From Natrarchaeobius chitinivorans (GTDB taxonomy: Archaea; Halobacteriota; Halobacteria; Halobacteriales; Natrialbaceae), in NCBI RefSeq assembly GCF_003841505.1, contig NZ_REGA01000002.1, forward strand, positions 186,001 to 250,000: DNA of 64,000 nt, read 5' to 3'. Made by a program: the position numbers and the translations under genes. Shown piece by piece: positions 51,585-60,017 of the stretch (position 1 is its first letter; every line of letters begins with the position of its first letter). The notes below the pieces were generated by a model. That model saw only the letters and a program-made list of their open reading frames with translations, ran no database searches and was not told the DNA's origin.

Positions 51585-52637
51585 ATGAAAGATCGCTCGA
51601 CCCAACCGTTTCAGCCGTTGACGACTGTCCGACAGGGAAGCAAACAGCTCGCCGCTCAAGTGCCGACCGATCTGGGCGGGGTCGCCGCGTTCGTCACCGT
51701 TTCTTTCCTCGTTTTGACCGTGTTAGACACGGGTTCCCCGTTCGTTCGGGTAATCGTCGGCTTTCCCCTCTTACTGTTCGTTCCGGGATATGCGACCGTC
51801 TCCGCACTGTTTCCACGCGCGCCGCCGAACCGAAATCACAGTCCGACTCAGAATGGATCCTTACGTCTCAGCCGGAACAGCGTGACCGTCCTCGAGCGCG
51901 TGGCGCTCGCGTTCGGTCTCAGTCTGGCGGTGCTCCCGCTTCTCGGACTGGTGATCGCCGCTTTCTCCTGGGAGTTTTCGACGCCGGTCGCCGTCACCGT
52001 AGTGTGCGTGTACGCGCTTTCGACCGTCTCGATCGCCGCGATACGGCGATCGCGCGTCCCGGTCGAAGACCGATACCAGTTCAGTCTTACCCGAAGCGCG
52101 AGTACGGTCTACGCGGCAATCTTCGACACCAGAACCACGTTTCACACCGCCATCAACGTAGTGTTGGTGGTCAGTATGCTTCTCGCGCTGACGACGGTCG
52201 GATACGCCCTGGTCTCTCCACAGGACGGCGAGCAGTACTCGAGCCTTCAGGTTCTAACCGAAGACGACTCGGGTGATCTCGTCGCAGACGGCCCCTCACA
52301 GGTCGAACCCGACGAATCGATGGAGTTCGTGATCGGTATCGAAAATCAGGAGGGTGAGGAGACCGAGTACACGGCAGTCGTCCAGGAGCAGTGGATCAAC
52401 GACGGGGAAATCGTCGAACGCCACGAGTTAGACCGAATCGAAACAACCGTAAGCGATGGCGAGACGGTTCACGGCGACCAGAGCGTCACCCCGGTCGCCT
52501 CCGACGGCGACGTTCGAATCGTCGTCCTGTTGTACGAGGGTGAGGTCCCCGACGCGCCGACGACCGCCGACGCGTATCGGTACACCTACTTCTGGACGGA
52601 GATCACCGACGATGACGCAACGACCGACGGTGAGTAA
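51585..52637 (+). CDS. DUF1616 membrane protein (paralogue)
   Basis: A 350-residue relative of the protein at 23185-24192, with the same two parts. Membrane segments include FVTVSFLVLTVLDTG, FPLLLFVPGYATVSALF (the DUF1616 mark) and ALAFGLSLAVLPLLGLVIAA, then a last one near residue 190. The C-terminal beta-rich domain (VEPDESMEFVIGIENQEGEE, VVLLYEGEVPDAP) mirrors the paralogue. Start is the ATG at 51585. It is followed on the same strand by the GT-C-like gene after repeat DNA. Likely part of the envelope polysaccharide cluster. Confidence 0.8.
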   Translation: MKDRSTQPFQPLTTVRQGSKQLAAQVPTDLGGVAAFVTVSFLVLTVLDTGSPFVRVIVGFPLLLFVPGYATVSALFPRAPPNRNHSPTQNGSLRLSRNSVTVLERVALAFGLSLAVLPLLGLVIAAFSWEFSTPVAVTVVCVYALSTVSIAAIRRSRVPVEDRYQFSLTRSASTVYAAIFDTRTTFHTAINVVLVVSMLLALTTVGYALVSPQDGEQYSSLQVLTEDDSGDLVADGPSQVEPDESMEFVIGIENQEGEETEYTAVVQEQWINDGEIVERHELDRIETTVSDGETVHGDQSVTPVASDGDVRIVVLLYEGEVPDAPTTADAYRYTYFWTEITDDDATTDGE

Positions 52638-52702
52638 CGCCTGAAATAGCGTTTCACAGGAAAGCGGTCGCTTCCGTTCTATCGGTCCCACGGACACGTC
52701 GA

Positions 52703-52719
52703 GACAGCAATCCGTATCA
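52703..52719. repeat. Family 2 repeat end (half copy)
   Basis: GACAGCAATCCGTATCA matches the right end of the palindromic family at 16449 and 22877. The left partner cannot be seen. Confidence 0.4.
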
Positions 52720-52750
52720 GCCGTCTCTGTCGTCGCCATTGACGTCGGTT

Positions 52751-53137
52751 TAGAGCTGGCCACACGGAGGTAGCGCGGTTCGGAGCGTACGCGGTTCGGA
52801 GCGTACGCGGTTCGGAGCGTACGCGGTTCGGAGCGTACGCGGTTCGGAACGAACGAAGTGAGCGAGAACCGCGGAACAGCGAACGGGGAGGAACGACCCG
52901 TGAGCGGAACGAAGTGAGCGAGAACCGCGCAACAGCGAACGGGGAGGAACGACCCGTGAGCGGAACGAAGTGAGCGAGAACCGCGCAACAGCGAACGGGG
53001 AGGAACGACCCGTGAGCGAACGAAGTGAGCGAGAACCGCGGAACGGCGAACGGGGAACGCAGTGACCCGTGAGCGAGTGAAACAAGCGACAACCGCGGAC
53101 GGTGCAATCGGTGTGCAATCGTTTCAGTCGTGACTAT
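52751..53137. mobile_element. MITE-like element, family 1, copy 3, with an internal tandem array
   Basis: On the minus strand it starts ATAGTCACGACTGAAACGAT then TGCACACCGATTGCAC at 53137, matching the ends of the copies at 24402 and 31351. The left end (TTTAGAGCTGGCCACACGG) is badly degraded. Inside lie four to five copies of the 16-bp unit GCGGTTCGGAGCGTAC (52778-52858) and then three to four copies of a 55-56-bp unit (52859-53060) containing GAACGACCCGTGAGC. Confidence 0.65.
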
Positions 53138-53311
53138 CGAATCTCGGCCCGGACGAAACGGGAACTCGAGAGTGCATCTCGGTTCGGCCGTCTCTCAGCG
53201 TGTTACCGAATAGCAAAAAGGTTGGGATCGGATGGAAGTATTATCGTACTTACCTTCGGCAACTGGTGAATAACAAGGACCGATATCGGACAACCGACGC
53301 GATAGCTTCGA

Positions 53312-55129
53312 ATGGCCTCTCACGCTGCGGCTTCCGACGAACCGTACCGTAAACTGGCGCTCTCGGTTGGATTCTTGTCGATTACCGTCAGCGCGCTGGT
53401 TGCACACGCCTCGCCCGCGACCGGGTACGAACTGTCGATTTACACGATGACTCCGTCACTGGTCTGGGTGGGACTGGCGCTCGCGATGAGCGTCTCGCTT
53501 TCGGTGGCGTTTGCCCCCACGTCCGACGATGGATCGTGGTCACGCTCGAGTGCTCTCGTTCTGGGTGGGACCGCAATGACGGTCCTCGCAGGCTTGCCGA
53601 TCATCCGTGGCTATCACTTCTTTGGCCACCACGATGCGATGACCCACCTCGGGTGGGCACGGGGTATCGCCGACGGATCGATTTCGCCATTTAGCCTCCT
53701 CTATCCGGGTATTCACACCCTCTCGGTGTTTATCAACTCGATCGTCGGCATCCCGATCAGGCACGCGCTGTTGCTCGTCGTGCTCCTCTCGACGCTCGCG
53801 TTCGTTGTCTTCGTCCCGCTCAGCGTCGCCACGCTCGTCCCGGATTCGCTCGCTGTCGCGATCGCGACGTTCGGTGCGTTCTTGCTCCTTCCGGTGACGT
53901 CGGTGTCGACGTTCATGCATCCACACGCGATGACGCAGACGATCCTGCTGTTCGCGCTGTTCGTCTTCGTGCTCCTGAAATACGTGACGGCCGAGGAGGG
54001 ACGGTCGATGGGGATTCCGTTTCTCGTGGCGATCGTGGCCGTCGCGGCCGTCGTCTACCATCCTCAGTACGTCGCACACATGCTCGTGGTCTGTCTCGCT
54101 ATCTGCGCCTTGCAGTTTTTCGTCCCCCGCATTCCGCTCGTCTCCCGAAGGACGACGGTTCGCCGGATCGCCGATCACCAGCGACTCTACGGGCTGACTC
54201 TGTTCGTATTCGGGATCTTCCTGCTCTGGTCGGCAAATCACGGATTCTTCTCCGGATTCGCCGGCCGGGCGGTCTCGTCGGCGGTCGAGTACCTCCTCAC
54301 CGGATCGGGCGAGGCTGGAACGTCGATCGCCGCACAGGGCGGGTCGCTCTCGGCGATCGGTGCGAGTCTGACCGAGGCGTTTCTCAAGCTCTTCTTCCCG
54401 CATCTGGTCGTAACGTTGCTCGCGATGGCCGTAATCACCACCGCGTTTTTGGCGGGTCGACCGGCGCGGTTTCCGGACGTAGCGGCGACGACCGTTTATC
54501 TCGCGACGGGGCTGGCCGGCCTCACCGGGCTGTTCGTCGTCTACTTCGTCAGCGTGACGAGCGAGATGTACTTCCGAGTGTTCGGGTTGATGATGGTGTT
54601 CGCGGTGATCCTCGCCTCGATCGCACTCCACGAATCGATCCGTTCGCTCTCTGCAGTGATCTCTCCGAGTGCGGTTCGGACCGTCGCCGTCGCCTTCTTT
54701 GCCATCTTGATCGTTACCTCGACGGCGGCGTTGTTCGCTTCGCCGTACACCTACGGCCAATCCCACCACGTCTCCGAAACGCAGATGCACGGCTACGAGA
54801 CGGCATTCGCGAACGCGGACGACGGTATCGAGTTCGCCGGCTTCGGACGCGCCCCTGACCGGTTTTCGGATGCCATTTTTGCAGCTGAGACGCGTACGAG
54901 CACTCACGCGACCGTCACACCGGAGACGTTCGAAGACGGGCCGGCTGACTACTACGGCACAGATCGGTACCTGGTCGTCTCACAGGTCGATCGTGATCGA
55001 GAACTCGTCGCATATCAGGGGCTGCATTACTCCGAGCACGACTTCGACTCCCTCGACAACCACCGCAACCTCGATCGAGTTCACTCGAACGGAGAGGTGA
55101 CCACGTACCGCGTGACGACCGACGCTTGA
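53312..55129 (+). CDS. Multi-spanning membrane protein, GT-C-like
   Basis: A 605-residue protein with about twelve to thirteen membrane helices, e.g. LALSVGFLSITVSALVAHAS, MTVLAGLPIIRGYHFFG, LLLVVLLSTLAFVVFVPL and FVFGIFLLWSANHGFF. An external loop early in the chain reads GHHDAMTHLGWARG, a plausible catalytic His/Asp loop of GT-C glycosyltransferases. A soluble C-terminal domain (residues about 470-605) ends DRVHSNGEVTTYRV, as in other haloarchaeal membrane glycosyltransferases. Specificity unknown. Its TGA is followed at once by an IS200/IS605-type end. Confidence 0.75.
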   Translation: MASHAAASDEPYRKLALSVGFLSITVSALVAHASPATGYELSIYTMTPSLVWVGLALAMSVSLSVAFAPTSDDGSWSRSSALVLGGTAMTVLAGLPIIRGYHFFGHHDAMTHLGWARGIADGSISPFSLLYPGIHTLSVFINSIVGIPIRHALLLVVLLSTLAFVVFVPLSVATLVPDSLAVAIATFGAFLLLPVTSVSTFMHPHAMTQTILLFALFVFVLLKYVTAEEGRSMGIPFLVAIVAVAAVVYHPQYVAHMLVVCLAICALQFFVPRIPLVSRRTTVRRIADHQRLYGLTLFVFGIFLLWSANHGFFSGFAGRAVSSAVEYLLTGSGEAGTSIAAQGGSLSAIGASLTEAFLKLFFPHLVVTLLAMAVITTAFLAGRPARFPDVAATTVYLATGLAGLTGLFVVYFVSVTSEMYFRVFGLMMVFAVILASIALHESIRSLSAVISPSAVRTVAVAFFAILIVTSTAALFASPYTYGQSHHVSETQMHGYETAFANADDGIEFAGFGRAPDRFSDAIFAAETRTSTHATVTPETFEDGPADYYGTDRYLVVSQVDRDRELVAYQGLHYSEHDFDSLDNHRNLDRVHSNGEVTTYRVTTDA

Positions 55130-55130
55130 C

Positions 55131-55740
55131 ATCCTCCATACGGCTCCAGCCGTGGGCTTTCGCCTACGCTATCTGTAATCGTCCGATCCGGTTCGGAACC
55201 TGCTGTGACTGCCCGATCGATGTGTGCTACCGTTCGATGGCTGTTCAGTGGCGTTCCAACCCAGAACGGTTGAGCGAAAATCTGCGGTGGGGTCCCATTT
55301 CCCTCAACAGTCGACGCGTGGAACGGTAGTGAACTACCCTTGCCTACTCAGCCGCTGGTGCGGCTTCCTTGAGGCAGGGGTTTCCTGTTTCAACGACGTT
55401 GTCAGACTGCGTCTGACAGCCTGTCGAGGTTCCCTCGACAAACGCGACTTGCAGACACACAACGAGTGTCCACAGCGGTCGCAGTCTTCACAGGCGTGTC
55501 TTCGGAGTGAACCACTCCTAAGTTGTCGCACGATGTCACGAGTCCAGTCGAGACTCTCACGCTGCTCGATCGTGGGGAAGAGTCGGTATCGTGGACTGTA
55601 CTCCATGCGACTTGCTTTCTACTATCGGTTGGTGTTAGTTGAAAGTTCTGATCAGTGTGATAGAGACTCGTGCGGGCACTGTATCCCCGCCCTACTCGCT
55701 CACTTCGTGTTACTCCGTTCGCTCCTTGAGTACGGGGGCT
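55131..55740 (-). mobile_element. Decayed IS200/IS605-family (IS1341-like) element
   Basis: The right end is a hairpin with AGCCCACGGCTGGAGCCGTA on the minus strand near 55131-55165, the usual haloarchaeal IS200/IS605 end. A remnant of tnpB lies inside. The left end is not clear, but homology stops by about 55740, where the next gene's last codons lie. Confidence 0.65.
55344..55606 (-). pseudogene. tnpB remnant (IS200/IS605 OrfB)
   Basis: The N-terminus MEYSPRYRLFPTIEQRESLD, then WTRDIVRQL, is the standard start of haloarchaeal TnpB. After about 29 residues it jumps to the C-terminal end, which appears in other frames as EDTPVKTATAVDTRCVS and VVETGNPCLKEAAPAAE, just before the stop at 55344. 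About 300 codons of the nuclease core are missing and at least two frameshifts are present, so it is dead. Confidence 0.75.
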
Positions 55741-55758
55741 TAGCGCCCTCATCTTCAG

Positions 55759-56919
55759 CTAAACCGCCTGGAATGAGGGCAACCGCCCACTCGAGTCTCG
55801 AGCGCTCGAGTCTCGAGTCAATTTCGAGAGTTGCCTGTGGGGAACCAGTTGAATCGTCCCGTCGTCCCGGTCGGTGTTGTACGGGTTGAGGAGTACGCCT
55901 CGAGACGGGTCCGCCGCGAGAAAGACGTAGGCGTTGGCCATCGGAACGGCGGAGCCCGGATTCCAGCGATCGACTGGCGTCGTTCGCTTCCGGTACGCGG
56001 CGAGTTCGTGCCAGTCGGTGAACTCCGACGCCGAGGAGGCGGCGACAACGGCCGCTCGGTCGGAGTGGACCGTCTGGGAATCGGGGCCGGTGCTGTCGGT
56101 TCCCGCCTCCTTCGACGTCGAGAACAGCACCCAGCGGTCGCCGTCGACGCGGAGCGTCTCGGCGTAGTAGACCGAACTCGAGACCTCGTGGACCGTTTCC
56201 GGGCGCGGATCGGCGGCGTCGAACTGGTTCCGGGACAGCTTTTGGATCGGCTTGGTTGCTTCGTAGACGCTGTCGACACCCCAGAGAACCGATGACGGTG
56301 TAAACGCGAGCTCGACGGCCCGCCACGACTGATCTCCGCTACCGACCGCTTCGAACTGACCGTCTCGAAGCCGTCCGATTCGACATTCTGCGTCGGCGTC
56401 GCCGGTCGTTACCCAGATGTCGCCAGTGTACGGATCCGTCTGAACCGCGTGGACGTGGCGGACGCCATCCAGTGCGGTGACCGTCGACCACTCGGCTCCG
56501 TCATCTGACTCGAGGATTCGGGGAGTCGTCCGACCGTCGAGGGGATACTCGCCCAGGTAGATCGATCCGTCCGCGACGCAAACGGCGCTCGGAAGGACGC
56601 CCATCGGTGCTGAGGACGCTGGCAACGTCCGAACGACGGACCACGTTCGGCCGTCGTCGGTCGATCGAAACAGCCAGCGATCCGCACTGGCCAGCAGGGT
56701 CTCCCCGACCGACCAGACGTTCACCGCCGGAAAGCGCCCGGTGAGGGTAGTCACGAGCGACCGGAAGGGTGGGGTGGTCTTCAATCGAAAGTCGATGCCG
56801 CTTCCAGCGGGTGCGGGAAGACGACCGACGTTCGTGGCTCCGTCCCCTTCACCCTCGAGATAGATCGATCGGCCGGCCGTCGCGAGGACCCGCCCGTTGT
56901 GAATCGTTTGGAGTTTCAT
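55759..56919 (-). CDS. BNR-repeat (sialidase-like beta-propeller) protein
   Basis: A 386-residue protein with repeated Asp-box motifs: STDDGRTWSVV (about residue 88), SDDGAEWSTV, and related VTTGDADAECRIGRL. It should fold as a beta-propeller like exo-sialidases, but no signal peptide is visible, so it may be intracellular or exported by another route. Start at the ATG 56919 gives MKLQTIHNGRVLATAG. Its C-terminus (GRLPSFQAV) lies against the IS remnant. Similar proteins occur in haloarchaeal glycan loci. Confidence 0.7.
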   Translation of the reverse strand: MKLQTIHNGRVLATAGRSIYLEGEGDGATNVGRLPAPAGSGIDFRLKTTPPFRSLVTTLTGRFPAVNVWSVGETLLASADRWLFRSTDDGRTWSVVRTLPASSAPMGVLPSAVCVADGSIYLGEYPLDGRTTPRILESDDGAEWSTVTALDGVRHVHAVQTDPYTGDIWVTTGDADAECRIGRLRDGQFEAVGSGDQSWRAVELAFTPSSVLWGVDSVYEATKPIQKLSRNQFDAADPRPETVHEVSSSVYYAETLRVDGDRWVLFSTSKEAGTDSTGPDSQTVHSDRAAVVAASSASEFTDWHELAAYRKRTTPVDRWNPGSAVPMANAYVFLAADPSRGVLLNPYNTDRDDGTIQLVPHRQLSKLTRDSSARDSSGRLPSFQAV

Positions 56920-57277
56920 GGTGGTTCGAATCCGCTGGTTCCGTTTGTACTTCCTCACGGCCGGTTCGGGTTTTGTAAACCACCGTCTGACCGTCTACGT
57001 GTTCAGAGAGTCACGATTCTCGGACGTACAGGCCGATCATTGTAATGAGACTCCCCTTTCTTTTCTTTTGATAGATAAGGTGAACTGATCTACAGGATAT
57101 CGATATCAGGGAACCTGACGATTACCTCAACGACTCGAAATCGCGAGACGGCGACCACTTCGACGATATTCATAATTTCATGAATGTATATTTTCCCTGT
57201 TGAAAATAGAATATAGTTCCACTATTTCCTCATGAAAACATTATATTCTGGATATATTAGGAGTGTTTTAACAGAAA
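56920..57277. other. AT-rich divergent intergenic region
   Basis: About 360 bases, with 57040-57280 far richer in A and T than the rest of the window (ATATTTTCCCTGTTGAAAAT and similar). No gene. It contains likely promoters for both flanking genes. Confidence 0.55.
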
Positions 57278-57286
57278 GTTTATACC
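57278..57286 (+). promoter_or_regulatory. Putative TATA box of the beta-helix gene
   Basis: GTTTATACC lies 25-33 bases before the ATG at 57311. Leaderless initiation there would exclude the upstream ATG at 57290. Confidence 0.4.
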
Positions 57287-57310
57287 GGTATGCTTGAATT
57301 ACTCGAAAGC

Positions 57311-59836
57311 ATGGCACGCGATCAACCGACGCTGGATGACGATAATATTGCCGCAACAGACGCTGACTCGGCCGAACAAGACCATAACGACACTCTACTT
57401 CGACGACGATCGTATCTCAAGTGGGCGGGGACCGCCGCGGGAGCGGCCTTCGCCACGAGCGCATCGGCTGCCGCCTCGAGCGGCGGGGCCGTATCCAACG
57501 ATCCCGAAGTCGCAGACCTCGGCCAGATGTCCGAACGACGACTTTCGATTTCCGAGGGGGAAGACCTCTCGGCGTACGTCGCGAACGCGAGCGGCGGCGA
57601 ACTACTGGTCGTTCCGGAGGGAACGTACGAGTGGAACCGAACGCTGTCGTTCTCCCGTCGCAACTGGGGAATCCGCGGCGACGGCGACGTGACGATCATG
57701 GTTCCCGGAAGGCGGGGACACGGCACGAAAAACGACTACGTACTGAACACGTCGGGCGAGAACGTCTTCTTCGCAAACCTCACGTTCGACTCGAGCGGCC
57801 GCCCGGCGACCGGGTTCCGCTGTATCGTCAACCGACGGGCGGAGTTTCGTAACATTACGGTCGCAAGCGACGGGCCACGAACGTGGAACCAGTCACAGAC
57901 GAACATGTTCAACGTCGGTGCCGAGTCCTCGAGCGGCGAGGTGTTGCTCGACGGAATCGTCGCCTACAACAACGGGAACATCTCGCAGTACAACGGCGGC
58001 CAGTCCAGGATCGGGATCTGGTGTTCGCGATCGGGCAAGCTGACCGTTAGAAACTCCGTCATTTCCGGGTTCCCCAACAACGGCATTTACACGCGTATGC
58101 CAGGGGAGATGGAGATCGACAACTGCGTGTTCGCGAACAACAACGTCAGTAGTATCCGCCTGGGCGGGAGCAACGAAGTCGTCACGAACTGTACGTTCTA
58201 TCTCGACGTCTCACGTGACGATACGACACACGCAGGCGGACGAGGAAACGCAAACGCCGGCGCGATCACCGCCGACAATCGCGGTCGGGCATCCAACGGA
58301 GGCTACGTCCGGGATTGCTCGTTCGTCGTCCAAAACATTCCGAACTCGACGGGTGCGATCAGGTTCCTCGACAACAACTGGATTCAGGTCGAGGACTGTC
58401 AGTTCCTGCTCGACCAGCGGGACGTCCCCGGCGTCGGCTGGAACAACCACGGATCGGTCCACCTTCGAAACCTCGTCTTCGACACGGAGAACGGTTCGGG
58501 TGCGACCGTCGCCGCACGGGGTGGAAACTACTCGACCGTCGAAGACGTCTGTGCCAGTTCCGACCTCTCGGACGGTGCGATCAACACGAGCAGTCGGGGT
58601 TGCAGCTTCGACTGGGACCAGGCCCACGACTATCCGAATCCGTCCTTCGAGAACCGGGATGATGGCGACTCCGGGAACGAGGACGAGGAACCACGACTCG
58701 GAAATACGATCGTTATCGACGGTAACGGCAGTTCCGAACGCGCGAACTACCAGTTCGCGGTCGACGGCGAGATCGACCACAGCGAGTACCACTCGGAGTA
58801 CGGCACCGGCGGCGAAATCGACGGCGGAACGGTCGAAGGCTTCGTTCGCGGCGGCGCGGACGGCTTCCGGTTCGACGGCGAAGTGGTCGCGCTCTCGGTC
58901 GAGGAGGGACCGGTCGTCCGCGTCAACGGTGTCGAGATCGATCCCGACGACATCGGCGACGAGGAGGACGATTCGGGAAATGAAGACGACGGTCTCGAGC
59001 ACGGACTCGAGATCGACGGCAACGGCAGTTCCGCCCGTACGGAGTATGAGTTCGCAGTCGACGGTGACGTCGACCACAGCGAGGAACTCTCGACGTACGG
59101 CATCGGTGGCGAGATCGACGGCGGTGTCGTCGAGGGATTCGTCCGTGGCGGCACGGACGGTTTCAGCTTTACCGGCGAACTGACCGATCTCGCGATCGAC
59201 GGAAGCGCGATCGTTCGCCTCGACGGCGAGGAGATCGATCCGGACGAGTTCGGCGACTCGGAAGACGACGAAAACGAAGAGACAGAGCACGGTCTCGAGA
59301 TCGACGGCAACGGCAGTTCCGCCCGCACTGAGTATGAGTTCGCAGTCGACGGCGAGGTCGACCACAGCGAGGAACTCTCGACGTACGGCATCGGCGGCGA
59401 TATCGACGGCGGTGTCGTCGAGGGATTCGTCCGTGGCGGCACGGACGGTTTCAGCTTTACCGGCGAACTGACCGATCTCGCGATCGACGGGAGCGCGACC
59501 GTTCGTCTCGACGGCGAGGAGATCGATCCGGACGAGTTCGGCGACTCGGAAGACGACGGCGAGAGTCGACTTCCCAACGTCCTGGTGATCGACGGTGAGG
59601 GTCGTTCCGAACGATCGAACTACCAGTTTAGCGTCGACGGTGACGTCGATCACAGTGAGGACTTCTCGGAGTACGGCACTGGCGGCGAGATCGACGGCGG
59701 AACGGTCGAAGGCTTCGTTCGCGGCGGTGCCGATGGCTTCCGATTCTCGGGGCAGTTGACCTCCCTCGAGGTCGAGGACGGACCGTCCGTCCGCGTCAAC
59801 GGTACCGAAGTCGATCCCGAAAGTCTCTTCGAATAA
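57311..59836 (+). CDS. Tat-exported right-handed beta-helix protein with four tandem C-terminal modules
   Basis: An 841-residue protein. A twin-arginine signal (LLRRRSYLKWAGTAAGAAFA) is at residues about 34-60. Residues about 75-440 form a right-handed parallel beta-helix of the pectate-lyase or polysaccharide-lyase kind, with repeated short Asn-rich turns (NNGIYTRMPGEMEIDNCVFA). Four modules of about 80 residues follow (nt 58696-58953, 58996-59253, 59287-59547, 59566-59833), each with IDGNGSS, DHSE, GGEIDGG and VEGFVRGG. Modules 2 and 3 are almost identical. The modules are probably carbohydrate- or surface-binding. Start ATG 57311 is supported by the TATA box spacing. Confidence 0.82.
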   Translation: MARDQPTLDDDNIAATDADSAEQDHNDTLLRRRSYLKWAGTAAGAAFATSASAAASSGGAVSNDPEVADLGQMSERRLSISEGEDLSAYVANASGGELLVVPEGTYEWNRTLSFSRRNWGIRGDGDVTIMVPGRRGHGTKNDYVLNTSGENVFFANLTFDSSGRPATGFRCIVNRRAEFRNITVASDGPRTWNQSQTNMFNVGAESSSGEVLLDGIVAYNNGNISQYNGGQSRIGIWCSRSGKLTVRNSVISGFPNNGIYTRMPGEMEIDNCVFANNNVSSIRLGGSNEVVTNCTFYLDVSRDDTTHAGGRGNANAGAITADNRGRASNGGYVRDCSFVVQNIPNSTGAIRFLDNNWIQVEDCQFLLDQRDVPGVGWNNHGSVHLRNLVFDTENGSGATVAARGGNYSTVEDVCASSDLSDGAINTSSRGCSFDWDQAHDYPNPSFENRDDGDSGNEDEEPRLGNTIVIDGNGSSERANYQFAVDGEIDHSEYHSEYGTGGEIDGGTVEGFVRGGADGFRFDGEVVALSVEEGPVVRVNGVEIDPDDIGDEEDDSGNEDDGLEHGLEIDGNGSSARTEYEFAVDGDVDHSEELSTYGIGGEIDGGVVEGFVRGGTDGFSFTGELTDLAIDGSAIVRLDGEEIDPDEFGDSEDDENEETEHGLEIDGNGSSARTEYEFAVDGEVDHSEELSTYGIGGDIDGGVVEGFVRGGTDGFSFTGELTDLAIDGSATVRLDGEEIDPDEFGDSEDDGESRLPNVLVIDGEGRSERSNYQFSVDGDVDHSEDFSEYGTGGEIDGGTVEGFVRGGADGFRFSGQLTSLEVEDGPSVRVNGTEVDPESLFE
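58696..59833 (+). repeat. Four tandem modules in the beta-helix gene
   Basis: The four modules share the pattern of about 260 bases each. The second and third (59000-59253 and 59293-59547) are nearly identical at DNA level, showing a recent duplication, while the first and fourth have diverged. Confidence 0.85.
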
Positions 59837-59884
59837 ACCCCCACATACAACCGTCTTCGAGGAGACGGAGATCGATCCCGTTCG

Positions 59885-59925
59885 CTATAGTAATCGTTGA
59901 AACGGTTACCTCACCGATGCGGTCC
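59885..59925. repeat. Possible solo end of family 1 element
   Basis: CTATAGTAATCGTTGAAACG then GGTTACCTCACCGATGC resembles the conserved outer end of the family 1 elements. No second end was found. Confidence 0.4.
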
Positions 59926-60017
59926 GAGGCGACGACCCGAGGGCTCTCGAGCGTGGTCACTCGAACGGAGATTCGTTCGGCACGAACCCGTCCGGAACTG
60001 GCCGACAGCGGTCCGTC

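Noticed and set aside
52778-53060. Possible CRISPR array
   Set aside because: The repeats at 52778-53060 are contiguous with no unique spacers of constant length, and no cas gene is near.
56918-56940. tRNA-like T-loop GGTTCGAATCC
   Set aside because: The other arms of a tRNA cannot be formed and the site lies at the start of a gene.
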